A stretch of DNA of 64,000 nucleotides from Paenibacillus lactis (GTDB lineage: Bacteria > Bacillota > Bacilli > Paenibacillales > Paenibacillaceae): the NCBI RefSeq assembly GCF_017873605.1, contig NZ_JAGGKI010000008.1, positions 186,001 through 250,000 on the forward strand, in the 5' to 3' direction. Shown one piece after another: positions 44,346 through 53,713 of the stretch. Under the pieces are notes generated by a model that saw only the letters and a program-made list of their open reading frames with translations, had not been told where the DNA came from and did no database searches. How positions within the stretch are numbered: the stretch's first letter is position 1; each line of letters opens with the position of its first letter. A program made the translations under genes and the position numbers.

Positions 44346-45566
44346 CTACCGGAATTTCGGAGCAGGCTTGCTCGCAAACAGCTTCCTTCTTACCCACAGC
44401 ATATTGATGATCAGCAGGCAGCCGGAGGTGATGAACAATCCCTCGATCCCGATAAACCCGGCTAAAAAACCGCCGATGACGGCGCCCAGCATATTGCCGA
44501 GCGCGAGCGAGCTTGTGTTGAAGCCGAATGAACGGCTCTCCATACCGTCCGGCGTGTACGAGCGGATCAGCGCATTGACGCTCGGCAGGAGTCCGCCCAT
44601 AAAGACGCCCATCATGAACCGCACCAGGATCAGCTGCCACACGGACTGTACGAATGCCTGCGGGATCAAGGTGAGCCCGGTGCCGATCAAGGCATACGTC
44701 AATATCCGATGTGCACCGACCTTGTCGCTTAGCCTTCCGAGGATCGGTGAGGCGATCATGTTGGAGAGGCCGGTTACCGCAACGACGAAGCCGGCCCATA
44801 TCGCGATATCCTCGGCCGTGCCGTGAAGCTTCTGGACGTACAGCGGCAAGAGCGACATCGGACTGATCATTGCGAACTGCAGCAGAAACGTAACGGCGAA
44901 CAGTGACGGAAGCTGCGGAATATGGCTGAGCTCCTTCAGGCCGCCGATAACCGAGACCTGAGGCGTGTGAGCGGCTTCCTCCCGGTCGAATTTTTCCTTA
45001 ACCAGAAACAAGGCAAGCAGCGAAGCGGCAAATATCAGACCGCCTGTAATGAAGAAGATCGGACGGTATCCGACCCAGTTGGCCATGACGCCGCCGATCA
45101 AGGGGCCAAGGATCGTTCCGGCAACTTGTCCGGATTGCATGATGCCCATGGCAAAGCCCATCCGGTTCTTCGGCGTGGTGCCCGATACAAGCGATATCGC
45201 CGCCGGGTTGAAGCCGGAAATCGTCCCGTTCAGCAGACGCAAGGCAAGCAGATGCCATGGATGGGTGGCAAATCCCATACAGCCGATAACGATCGCCATG
45301 CCGAACCCCGAACGAAGCAGCATCAGCTTGCGGCCGTACTTGTCGGCCACCTTCCCCCAGATCGGTTGAAAAATAAATGAGGTCAGGAAGTTGGCTGCGA
45401 ATATGAGTCCTGCCCATACTCCAATTTCCCGTTCCCCCGTGACATGGAGGTCCTGCGCCAAATACAGTGTCAGGAACGGGGTGATCATCGTCATCCCGGA
45501 GTTGACCAAAAACTGCCCGAACCAAAGCACAATGAGATTGATTTTCCAACGGTTCAATGTGCTCAC
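44346..45566 (-). CDS. MFS transporter, drug-exporter type
   Basis: 406 residues, twelve membrane helices. The loop 2-3 motif GKVADKYGRKLMLLRSG and motif C-like SGQVAGTILGPLIGGVMANWVG mark a drug:H+ antiporter of the 12-helix branch (MdtG/TetA(L)-like). Substrate unknown. The start is GTG at 45566 with AAAGGAAG upstream. It stands alone. Confidence 0.88.
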   Translation of the reverse strand: MSTLNRWKINLIVLWFGQFLVNSGMTMITPFLTLYLAQDLHVTGEREIGVWAGLIFAANFLTSFIFQPIWGKVADKYGRKLMLLRSGFGMAIVIGCMGFATHPWHLLALRLLNGTISGFNPAAISLVSGTTPKNRMGFAMGIMQSGQVAGTILGPLIGGVMANWVGYRPIFFITGGLIFAASLLALFLVKEKFDREEAAHTPQVSVIGGLKELSHIPQLPSLFAVTFLLQFAMISPMSLLPLYVQKLHGTAEDIAIWAGFVVAVTGLSNMIASPILGRLSDKVGAHRILTYALIGTGLTLIPQAFVQSVWQLILVRFMMGVFMGGLLPSVNALIRSYTPDGMESRSFGFNTSSLALGNMLGAVIGGFLAGFIGIEGLFITSGCLLIINMLWVRRKLFASKPAPKFR

Positions 45567-45729
45567 TCACTTCCTTTCTAAGCTGTCCAGCCCGAAGTGA
45601 TCCGGGCCCTCAAATTATGCATACCCTAAAAAATGCCGTTCTTTCAGTATAACACATCTGAAAAGCGCCAAATGTTGACAATGTCATAAGATTGTCATCT
45701 GATTTTCATAGGATGTCCATGTAAGACGG

Positions 45730-45758
45730 TTGTTACTTACTTTTAAAAAGGGCATAAT
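45730..45758 (+). promoter_or_regulatory. Probable promoter of the hemE-hemH operon
   Basis: TTGTTA at 45730-45735, 17-bp spacer, CATAAT at 45753-45758, leaving a leader of about 65 nt before hemE. Confidence 0.65.
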
Positions 45759-45784
45759 GAACATTAGGAAACTTTATACACATT

Positions 45785-45814
45785 GATGAACTATGATGAA
45801 CTATGATGAACTAT
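45785..45814 (+). repeat. Three tandem copies of GATGAACTAT in the hemE leader
   Basis: Exact 10-bp units at 45785, 45795 and 45805, directly before the ribosome site GGGGG and the hemE start at 45831. They lie inside the predicted 5' untranslated region. Confidence 0.85.
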
Positions 45815-45830
45815 TGATGGGGGCCTAATC

Positions 45831-46889
45831 ATGACCTACAACGATCAATTTATCCGCGCATGCCGCAAGCAGGATATCAGCCATGTTCCTGTATGGTACA
45901 TGCGGCAGGCCGGGCGCTATGACCCGGAGTACCGAAAGATTAAAGAGAAATACTCCCTTCTGGAAATTTGCAGCCAGCCCGAGCTTGCGGCTGAAGTGAC
46001 GCTGATGCCGGTACGGAAGCTCGGTGTCGATGCGGCGATTCTATATTCCGACATCATGAATCCGGTTGCTTCGATCGGGGTCGACTTCGATATTGTGAAA
46101 AATATCGGGCCCGTTATCGATCAACCGATACGTACAGCAGCCGATGTCGAAAAGCTCCGCCCGATTGATGTGGAGGGCGATCTTGGACATGTGCTGGAAA
46201 CGATCCGAATCTTGGACAGAGAGCTGGAGGTGCCGCTCATTACGTTTGCGGGCGCGCCGTTTACGATCGCCAGCTATTTGATCGAAGGAAGACCTTCGAA
46301 AAATTATCTGCGGACGAAAGAGCTCATGTACAGCGAGCCGAAGGTATGGTTCTCCTTGATGGACAAGCTCGGCGATATGGTCATCGCTTATCTGAGAGCG
46401 CATGTGAGCAATGGCGGCAAGGCGTTCCAGCTGTTCGACAGCTGGGTCGGCGCGCTGTCTCCTCAGGATTTCCGCACCTTCGTCCTGCCGACGATCGAAC
46501 GGATTTTTGCGGAGCTGGCGGATTTGAACGTGCCTAAAATTTATTTTCCGGGCGTCAGCTCCGGAGAGCTGCTGCCGACCCTGACGGAACTCCGGGCCGA
46601 CGTCATCGGCCTCGACTGGAGAGTGTCCATTAGCGAAGGGCGCCGCCGCTTGGGCGGTAAATATGCCGTTCAAGGCAACCTCGATCCGACCGTGCTCACC
46701 GGTCCGATGCCGCTGATTCAGCAGTATGCGAAAGAAATTATCGATCAAGGGATTCAAGAGCCCGGCTTTGTGTTTAACCTGGGGCATGGACTGTTTCCGG
46801 AAGCTTCGCTGGAGAAGCTGCGCGAGCTAACCTCCTACATCCATGAATACTCGGCGCAGGCATTAAAGACCGCCGCACAGCGAGCTTAG
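45831..46889 (+). CDS. hemE: Uroporphyrinogen decarboxylase
   Basis: 352 residues, converts uroporphyrinogen III to coproporphyrinogen III in the cytoplasm. Family motifs are VWYMRQAGRYDPEYR at the N-terminus, GAPFTIASYLIEG, FDSWVGALSP and NLGHGLFPEA. A GGGGGCC site precedes the ATG. The ferrochelatase gene follows after 35 bp, giving the usual hemE-hemH order of Firmicutes. The next gene is not hemY/cgoX. Confidence 0.97.
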   Translation: MTYNDQFIRACRKQDISHVPVWYMRQAGRYDPEYRKIKEKYSLLEICSQPELAAEVTLMPVRKLGVDAAILYSDIMNPVASIGVDFDIVKNIGPVIDQPIRTAADVEKLRPIDVEGDLGHVLETIRILDRELEVPLITFAGAPFTIASYLIEGRPSKNYLRTKELMYSEPKVWFSLMDKLGDMVIAYLRAHVSNGGKAFQLFDSWVGALSPQDFRTFVLPTIERIFAELADLNVPKIYFPGVSSGELLPTLTELRADVIGLDWRVSISEGRRRLGGKYAVQGNLDPTVLTGPMPLIQQYAKEIIDQGIQEPGFVFNLGHGLFPEASLEKLRELTSYIHEYSAQALKTAAQRA

Positions 46890-46924
46890 AGAACGAATAC
46901 TTAATAGCTAGAGGTGAGAAGGTT

Positions 46925-47866
46925 ATGAAGAATAAAATTGGCGTGTTGGTCATGTCCTACGGAACGCCGGAAAGCATGGAAGGAATCGAAAGCTATTATA
47001 CCCATATCCGCCGGGGAAATAAGCCTTCCGAGGAGCAGCTGCGCGAGCTGACGGAACGCTATGAGGCCATCGTGGGAGGCGTGTTCCCGCTCCGCGAGAA
47101 TACCGACCGGCAGGTCCGTACGCTGCAGGACACGCTGAACGTGGACCCCCGCGCGACGGATGTCGAATTCGTTTGCTATCAGGGACTGAAGCATGCAGCT
47201 CCGTATATTGAAGACGGCGTGGAGAAGATGGTGCAGGACGGGATTACGAAAGCGGTCGGAATCGTCCTTGCGCCCCATTATTCTACGATGAGCATCGGCT
47301 CTTACGTGAAGCGGGCGAAGGCGAAAGCCGACGAGCTTGGACTCGACATTTCGTTCGTGGAAAGCTATCATCTGCATCCGAAGCTGATCGAGGCATTTGC
47401 GGACCGGGTATCGGCGAAGCTGAACCAGTTCGAGGAAGCTGGAGCGAACCGGGATAGCGTGCGCGTGCTGTTCAGCGCTCACAGCCTTCCGGAACGGATT
47501 CTCTCCATGGGCGATCCTTACCAGGATCAATTGCTGGAGACATCGAAGGCTGTAGCGGAGAAGGCCGGCGTGAAGCATTGGCAGTTCACTTGGCAAAGCG
47601 CGGGACGGACGGCGGAGCCGTGGCTAGGCCCGGACATTCTGGATACGCTCCAGACGCTGAATAAAGAGGAGCAGGTCGAGGATGTGCTTGTCGCTCCTGT
47701 CGGCTTCGTCTCGGACCATCTCGAGGTGCTTTATGACCTGGATATTGAGGCGAAGAGCATCGCCAAAGAAATGGATATGCGGCTTGAGCGGATCGACTCG
47801 TTGAACAGTGATCCGCTGTATATGGAAGCGCTCAGCGATTCCATCATTACCCTTCTGAACCTGTAA
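46925..47866 (+). CDS. hemH: Ferrochelatase (coproporphyrin ferrochelatase type)
   Basis: 313 residues, inserts Fe2+ into the porphyrin; in Gram-positive bacteria the substrate is coproporphyrin III. Motifs: VMSYGTPESMEGIESYYTHIRRG, VLAPHYSTMSIGSY (active-site His), FSAHSLPERI and a conserved Glu in SAGRTAEPWLGPD. AGGTGAGAAGG precedes the ATG. A GC-rich terminator follows 45 bp after the stop, closing the operon without a protoporphyrinogen/coproporphyrinogen oxidase gene. Confidence 0.96.
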   Translation: MKNKIGVLVMSYGTPESMEGIESYYTHIRRGNKPSEEQLRELTERYEAIVGGVFPLRENTDRQVRTLQDTLNVDPRATDVEFVCYQGLKHAAPYIEDGVEKMVQDGITKAVGIVLAPHYSTMSIGSYVKRAKAKADELGLDISFVESYHLHPKLIEAFADRVSAKLNQFEEAGANRDSVRVLFSAHSLPERILSMGDPYQDQLLETSKAVAEKAGVKHWQFTWQSAGRTAEPWLGPDILDTLQTLNKEEQVEDVLVAPVGFVSDHLEVLYDLDIEAKSIAKEMDMRLERIDSLNSDPLYMEALSDSIITLLNL

Positions 47867-47910
47867 ACGCACACGCCTAGCGTTTATACGAACCGGATCA
47901 TGTCAAGGCA

Positions 47911-47935
47911 GAACCCCCCGTTAACCGGGGGGTTC
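47911..47935 (+). terminator. Terminator of hemE-hemH
   Basis: GAACCCCCCG-N5-CGGGGGGTTC, a perfect 10-bp stem followed by TATTCTTTAT. Confidence 0.88.
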
Positions 47936-48013
47936 TATTCTTTATAGGGATGCTGGTATAATGGGAGAAGCGACCTAATGCGAAGATCTCATCAGTGAAT
48001 GAAGGAGTGCCCT

Positions 48014-49306
48014 ATGCATCTGTCACGATCGGAGAAAAGCAAGGCCAAGAAGAAGGCCCGTAAGCAGCGGAGCGGACAGGTATGGTTAATCCTTAACCTT
48101 TGCCTGATTATGATGATCGCTGCTCTGCTGATCTATTATTTTAAGTTTAAGCAGCACGACCCGGCCGCGGGAACGGCCTACCCGGATCAGGCGGGCATCG
48201 GCATGGAAGGCGGCAGGGAAGCGGACCCGGGATCCGGGAAGGGCGCTGGCTCCGGCTCGTTCGATACCGGCGAATTGGAAGATCCCGATCCGGAGATTCC
48301 GGTTGCTGAAATAGAGGAAGTGCGGGATTCCGGCGAGGAGGAGCGGGTCGTTCTGCATTTTGCCGGGGATAGTTTATTCTCGGGCAAAGTGGAGAACGCC
48401 CTTAAGCAGCATGGCTATGATTATCCGTACCGGCATCTCGGCACGGCGTTTCTGGACGATGATCTGACCGTCTTAAACCTGGAGACTCCGGTGACAACGC
48501 GAGGCGTAGCCGCCGCGAATAAACAATTCGTGTTCAAGTCATCGCCGGATGTGCTGCCTGCGCTGCGGGCTGCCGGGGTCGAGGCCGTAAATCTGGCCAA
48601 TAACCACATCCTGGACCAGGGTCAGGATGGGCTGCTCGATACGCTCAAGCACCTGGACGACCACGAGATACGCTACGTAGGGGCCGGCAGGAATGAAAAA
48701 GAGGCCTTTGCGGCACAGTATTTCGAGCTTAAAGGAATGACGGTGGCACTTCTCGGCTTCAGCCGCGTGCTGCCCGAAACGACTTGGTATGCGCTGGAGA
48801 ACCGGCCCGGGGTCGCCGGTGCTTATGATCATGTTTTGCCGAAAGCGGTTGAAGCTATCGCCGCGGCAAGGCAGAAGGCCGATCTCGTCATCGTGATTCC
48901 GCATTGGGGTCAGGAGCTGCATAAGACGCCGGATGCGAACCAGATCAATCTGTCCCGCGCCTTCATCGAAGCCGGCGCAGACCTGATCATCGGCGGACAC
49001 CCGCATGTGCTGCAGGGACTGGAGCAATATAAAGGAAAATGGATTGCGTACAGCACGGGCAATTTTATTTTTACCAAATCCTCCAATGCCGATACGTGGA
49101 AGACCGCGGTCTTTCAAGCTTCCTGCAATAAGCAGGGTGCATGTGACATCAAGCTGACGCCATACCGGACGGAAATCGGACAGGTCATTCCGCTCGAAGG
49201 CAAGGAGGCAGAGGCCGTGCTGAAGGAAGTCCAGTCCCGATCGATCGGCGGCGTTACCGTTACGCCTCGAGGGGAGGTAATCCCGGGAACGGCCAAGGAA
49301 ATCTAA
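48014..49306 (+). CDS. CapA-family (poly-gamma-glutamate synthesis-like) protein
   Basis: 430 residues. A very basic N-terminus is followed by one membrane helix (about 24-45), a Gly/Ser/Glu linker and an extracellular metallophosphatase-like PGA_cap domain: LHFAGDSLFSG, LNLETPVTT, NLANNHILDQGQDGLLDTL, VVIPHWGQELH-type segment and IIGGHPHVLQG. The family is tied to poly-gamma-glutamate export, but no capBC genes are near, so the substrate is unclear. AAGGAG is 6 bases before the ATG at 48014. Confidence 0.87.
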   Translation: MHLSRSEKSKAKKKARKQRSGQVWLILNLCLIMMIAALLIYYFKFKQHDPAAGTAYPDQAGIGMEGGREADPGSGKGAGSGSFDTGELEDPDPEIPVAEIEEVRDSGEEERVVLHFAGDSLFSGKVENALKQHGYDYPYRHLGTAFLDDDLTVLNLETPVTTRGVAAANKQFVFKSSPDVLPALRAAGVEAVNLANNHILDQGQDGLLDTLKHLDDHEIRYVGAGRNEKEAFAAQYFELKGMTVALLGFSRVLPETTWYALENRPGVAGAYDHVLPKAVEAIAAARQKADLVIVIPHWGQELHKTPDANQINLSRAFIEAGADLIIGGHPHVLQGLEQYKGKWIAYSTGNFIFTKSSNADTWKTAVFQASCNKQGACDIKLTPYRTEIGQVIPLEGKEAEAVLKEVQSRSIGGVTVTPRGEVIPGTAKEI

Positions 49307-49335
49307 GCTACCAGTTACACCAAGGAGGTGCCATC

Positions 49336-50109
49336 ATGAACAATTTATGCGTGGCCCATCGCGGCTTCTCCGGCAAAGCTCCCGAAAATACGCGCGCAGC
49401 CATTCAGATGGCGATGGATGAGCCATTCGTGCATTGGATGGAAATCGACGTGCAGCTGACCCGGGACGGCGTTCCCGTCGTCATCCACGATTTCAGCGTG
49501 GATCGGACCACAACCGGGCGCGGGAAGGTAAAGGACCTGACCTGGCAGGAAATTCGGAGAATGGATGCAGGCCAGTGGAAAGGACGCCAGTTCAAGGGAG
49601 AGCAGGTTCCTTCGCTGGACGAAGTGCTGCAGATGGTCAAGGGACGGCTGAAGCTGAACATTGAACTCAAGACAAGCGGCGATATGTACCCGGGCTTGGA
49701 GGAGGCCGTTCTGGAGCGGATTCGCGCATACCATATGCTGCCGGATGTGGTGCTTACCTCCTTTGAGCCGAAGGCGCTCATCAAAGCGAAGGAATTGGAG
49801 CCTGAAGTTCGAACCGGACTTATTATCGATGCGCATCCCCGGAATTTGATATCCCGGCTTAAGCAAATGAAATGTTCGTTTTTATCAATCGGGTACTCCC
49901 ATCTGGATGCGGCCTTTGCAGCCGAGCTGATGCGGAACGGGATCACGCCGATGGCCTGGACCGTGGATGATGCCAAGAGCATGCGGACACTGGCCAAGAT
50001 GAGCCCGGACATTATGATCTGTACGAACCGCCCCGATACGTGGGGGCAGATTTTTATTCAGAAAATTGCGCCCAAAGTTCCGTTCTGGCGACGAAAATGG
50101 AGGTTCTAA
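49336..50109 (+). CDS. Glycerophosphodiester phosphodiesterase (GDPD family)
   Basis: 257 residues, TIM barrel without a signal peptide. Motifs: AHRGFSGKAPENTRAA, MEIDVQLTRDGVPVVIHDFSVDRTT (metal-binding Glu/Asp and His), LNIELKTS and AWTVDD. It hydrolyses glycerophosphodiesters to glycerol 3-phosphate and an alcohol. AAGGAGG lies 8 bases before the ATG. It overlaps no gene; the FAH gene starts 5 bp after its stop, so they are probably co-transcribed. Confidence 0.93.
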   Translation: MNNLCVAHRGFSGKAPENTRAAIQMAMDEPFVHWMEIDVQLTRDGVPVVIHDFSVDRTTTGRGKVKDLTWQEIRRMDAGQWKGRQFKGEQVPSLDEVLQMVKGRLKLNIELKTSGDMYPGLEEAVLERIRAYHMLPDVVLTSFEPKALIKAKELEPEVRTGLIIDAHPRNLISRLKQMKCSFLSIGYSHLDAAFAAELMRNGITPMAWTVDDAKSMRTLAKMSPDIMICTNRPDTWGQIFIQKIAPKVPFWRRKWRF

Positions 50110-50113
50110 TACC

Positions 50114-50737
50114 ATGTGTGCATTAGTGAGTAACGTATATTGTGTCGGACGCAATTATCAGCTGCATGCGGCAGAGCTCGGCAATGCCGTTCCGGAGGAG
50201 CCGATGATATTCCTCAAGCCTTCCCATGCTGTCGTTCCTTTGGACGGCAGCGTGCTGCAGCTGCCGCTGGACCGGGGCAGTCTTCATTTCGAAGGGGAGT
50301 TGGTCATCCAGGCAGCCCGGGATTACGAGCCGGGGATGAGCGTTGACGAGCTGGTCGATACGATGGCGCTCGGCATTGATTTTACGCTAAGGGACGTGCA
50401 GTCCGTTATTAAAGAAAAGGGACACCCTTGGACCGCGGCGAAAGCCTTCAAATCGTCCGCTCCGCTGACAGCATCCATCGCCTTTCCCGGCACGGAGTCG
50501 CTTGCGGATACGGACTTTACGGTGATCAAGAACGGGGAAGAGGTACAGCGGGGGAATGTGAAGGATATGATTTTCTCCCTTCAGACGATTGTCGACTATA
50601 TCGGTAAGCATTATGGCTTGGGTAAAGGAGATTTGATCTTTACGGGAACGCCGGCGGGTGTCGGTCCGACTGTATCCGGTGATGTATTTGAGTTGTACTG
50701 GGGCGATGTCCGTCTGGGCCGCTGCGAAATCGGTTAA
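50114..50737 (+). CDS. FAH-family hydrolase (acylpyruvate hydrolase/YisK-like)
   Basis: 207 residues. FVxRNY-like YCVGRNYQLHAAELG, FLKPSHAVV, HFEGELVIQ (two metal-binding Glu), GIDFTLRDVQ (Asp) and AKAFKSSAPL with GTPAGVGPT near the end mark the FAHD1/acylpyruvate hydrolase or oxaloacetate decarboxylase branch. It is distinct from the 291-residue FAH protein at 25951. ATG at 50114 sits 10 bases after GGAGG, which overlaps the end of the upstream gene. Confidence 0.87.
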   Translation: MCALVSNVYCVGRNYQLHAAELGNAVPEEPMIFLKPSHAVVPLDGSVLQLPLDRGSLHFEGELVIQAARDYEPGMSVDELVDTMALGIDFTLRDVQSVIKEKGHPWTAAKAFKSSAPLTASIAFPGTESLADTDFTVIKNGEEVQRGNVKDMIFSLQTIVDYIGKHYGLGKGDLIFTGTPAGVGPTVSGDVFELYWGDVRLGRCEIG

Positions 50738-50769
50738 GCATTACGCGATAGAGGTGGAGGGGTCCTGGA

Positions 50770-51579
50770 ATGGATTGGTTGATCGGTGCCGTCTGTGCGG
50801 CGATGGTGTCCGCAGCGGCTTACCGGAGACGATCGCTCTCGGAATCCGGCGCGGCCGCCGCGATTCTGATGGGTACGATTTATTACGGAGCGGGGAACTT
50901 GTTTTGGTTCGGGACCCTGCTTCTTTTTTTCATCACCTCGACGCTGTTGACGAGGTACGGAAAGAGAAGGAAGGCAGAGCTGGAGAAATCCTATGCGAAG
51001 ACCGGACGCCGCGATGCGGGGCAGGTGTTCGCCAATGGGGGCATCGGCATGATCCTGTGCCTGCTACATGCTATTCAACCCTCCGAGCTTTGGGTGATGC
51101 TGTACATCGGCGTCATGGCAACGGTAACGGCGGATACGTGGGCAACGGAGCTGGGAAGTCTAAGCCGCAAGCAGCCCCGCTCCATTCTTGGCGGCAGGAA
51201 GCTGACAGCCGGCGAATCGGGCGGCATAACCTGGCTCGGATCCAGTGCGGCCGGGGCGGGAAGCCTGCTGATCGGAGCCGGAGGGTGGCTGCTGGCTGAA
51301 TGGAGCGGGATGGATCCCTCCTTTCTGCCTTACCTGACGGCAGGCCTGACCGGAGGGCTGGTCGGTGCGTTTGCGGATTCGATCCTAGGAGCATCTCTTC
51401 AAGTTATGTACCGCTGCCAAGTTTGCGGCAGAGCGGTAGAGGTCTCCCGGCATTGCGGCAAGGCAACCGTCTATCATCGGGGCTTCCGCTGGCTTTCCAA
51501 TGATGCGGTTAACCTGATCAGCTCGCTGCTCGGAGGGGCCGCGGCTTACGGGACGGCGCTTCTATTTACGATTTATTGA
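50770..51579 (+). CDS. DUF92-family membrane protein
   Basis: 269 residues with about six to seven membrane helices. ATVTADTWATELGSLS and GGLVGAFADSILGASLQ are family segments, and the loop with CQVCGRAVEVSRHCGK before the last helices is also usual. Homologues include plant VTE6 (phytyl-phosphate kinase) and archaeal lipid enzymes; the bacterial role is not established. GGTGGAGG precedes the ATG. It lies 32 bp after the FAH gene and may be in the same operon. Confidence 0.85.
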   Translation: MDWLIGAVCAAMVSAAAYRRRSLSESGAAAAILMGTIYYGAGNLFWFGTLLLFFITSTLLTRYGKRRKAELEKSYAKTGRRDAGQVFANGGIGMILCLLHAIQPSELWVMLYIGVMATVTADTWATELGSLSRKQPRSILGGRKLTAGESGGITWLGSSAAGAGSLLIGAGGWLLAEWSGMDPSFLPYLTAGLTGGLVGAFADSILGASLQVMYRCQVCGRAVEVSRHCGKATVYHRGFRWLSNDAVNLISSLLGGAAAYGTALLFTIY

Positions 51580-51643
51580 ATTACTGACGGCTAAAGAGCG
51601 AAGCGAACACCGAAATTTATATACAGAAGTAGGGATCAGAAGA

Positions 51644-53620
51644 ATGAATATCTTGACCGTTGAACAGTTGACGAAGAGCTATGGAGAGAAAATCCTGTTT
51701 CAGGATGCCTCCTTCGGTATGGAGGATGGGGATAAGATCGGCATCATTGGCGTAAACGGCACGGGAAAGTCCACCTTTCTGCGGGTTATCGCCGGCCTGG
51801 AGCCGCCGGATTCGGGTAAAATATCGATCGGCGGACGCATTCGGGTGCGCTATCTTGCCCAAAATCCGGAATTTGCTCCCGATAACACGGTGCTGCAGCA
51901 AGTATTTGAAGGCGAGCTGCCGGAGATGAAGGCGATCCGGGAATATACGGAAACGATGGAGCTGCTGGAGCTCCACCCGCATGATGAGGCGCTTCAGCAG
52001 AAGCTGCTGAAGCTGAGCCAGCAGATGGACAATCTTCAGGCCTGGCAGCTGGAGAGCGACGCCAAGATCATTCTGTCCAAACTCGGAATCCGGAATTATG
52101 ATGCCAAGATGGGGACGCTGTCCGGCGGGCAGCGGAAGCGGGTCGCTTTGGCCGCCGCATTGATTCAGCCCTCGGATTTGCTCATCTTGGACGAGCCCAC
52201 CAACCATATCGATAATGAATCGGTAGCCTGGCTGGAGCAGTATTTGCAAAAACGCCGGGGCGCGCTCCTCATGATTACGCATGACCGGTACTTCCTTGAC
52301 CGCGTGGCCAACGTGATGCTGGAGCTGGACCACGGACGCCTATTCCGGTACGAGGCCAACTACAGCCGGTTTCTTGAATTGAAGGCAGAGCGGGAAGAGC
52401 GGGAAGCGGCATCCGAGCAGAAGCGGCAAAACTTGCTGCGAAATGAGCTTGCCTGGATCCGCCGCGGCGCGAAGGCCCGGACGACGAAGCAGAAGGCGAG
52501 AATTGAGCGGTTTGAGAAGCTCAAGGAGCAGGAGCCGGTCCACAGCTCGGGCGAGCTGGACGTCTCGGTTGCCTCGACGCGGCTCGGGCGCAAGATTTTG
52601 GAGATCGAAGGGCTTTAGAAAACGGTCGGCGACAAGGTTCTTATTGACGATCTGTCCTATATTGCCGTTCCTGAGGACCGGATCGGGATCGTCGGTCCTA
52701 ACGGCAGCGGCAAATCGACCCTGCTGAATCTCATCGCAGGCCGGCTTGAGCCGGATTCCGGGAATATCGTGATGGGTCCGACGGTGAAGCTCGGTTATTT
52801 CACCCAGGAGCATCAGGAGATGGACGGAAGCCAGCGGGTGATCGAATATATTAAAGATGAGGCGGAGGTCGTCCGGACAGCAGACGGCTCTGCGATTACG
52901 GCAGCCCAGATGCTTGAGCGCTTCCTGTTCCCTCCGGCGATGCAGTGGACGCCGATTGCAAGGCTGTCGGGCGGCGAGAAACGCAGATTATATTTGCTGC
53001 GGGTGCTGATGAGCGCTCCGAATGTGCTGCTGCTCGACGAACCGACGAATGATCTGGACATCCAGACGCTGTCGGTCCTGGAACAGTACTTGGATGAGTT
53101 CCCCGGGGTTGTTATCGTCGTGTCTCACGATCGTTTCTTCTTGGACCGTACCGGCGATAAAATCATGGCTTTCGAAGGCCAAGGACGTGTGCGTGTGCAC
53201 GTAGGCTCATACAGCGAGTATGCGGAATGGATGCTGCGCAATGGTGGGGAAGCTTCCGGATCCGGAGCATCAGGAAGCCGAGATAGCGCCGGTACAGGAG
53301 CAGCAGGAAGCCCATCGGGGGAAGGGAGGGCGGCAGGCAGCGGAAACGGCAGCCCGGCGAAGGAAGCGCCTCGTGAAAAGCTCAGGTTCAGCTACAACGA
53401 GCAGCGGGAGTTTGAACAGATCGATGGTTTGATCGAGGCAGCCGAGAATAAGCTCGCCGCTGTCCAGACCGAGATGGAGGCTGCCGGAAGCGATGCTGCG
53501 AGGCTCCAGGAGCTGCTTCAGGCACAGGAGGCATGCGAGCAGGAGCTGGAGCGGCTGATGGAGCGCTGGACGTATTTGAACGAGCTGGCGGAGAAGATAG
53601 AGCAGAGCAAGAAGTCGTAA
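51644..53620 (+). pseudogene. ABC-F ATPase (YfmR/Uup-like) interrupted by one in-frame TAG
   Basis: The frame codes for a full-length ~658-residue ABC-F translation factor except for TAG at 52616-52618 (codon 325). Domain 1 has Walker A GVNGTGKST, signature LSGGQRKRV and Walker B LLILDEPTNHID, then the charged inter-domain linker. The frame continues after the stop with KTVGDKVLIDDLSYIAV, Walker A GPNGSGKST, LSGGEKRRL, VLLLDEPTNDLD and a C-terminal coiled coil. ATG at 52769, the next start, lies past the second Walker A, so a restart product would be defective. No other damage is seen, pointing to a very recent mutation, a sequencing error or suppression. Confidence 0.88.
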
Positions 53621-53634
53621 CTCGCCGTTCGATG

Positions 53635-53681
53635 AAAAAGGGACGCCCGTCGGCCAATGGCCGTAGCGGGCGTCCCTTTTT
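53635..53681. terminator. Bidirectional terminator
   Basis: AAAAAGGGACGCCCG pairs with CGGGCGTCCCTTTTT (15 bp) with an inner CGGCC/GGCCG helix, between the ABC-F gene and the convergent M42 peptidase gene. Confidence 0.93.
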
Positions 53682-53713
53682 ACCGGTTCGGAGCTTATTT
53701 CTTTACATCTTGA

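Noticed and set aside
52769..53620. Independent second ABC ATPase gene
   Set aside because: It is in the same frame as the upstream part, begins after the Walker A of its own domain and has no ribosome site, so it is the second half of the interrupted gene.
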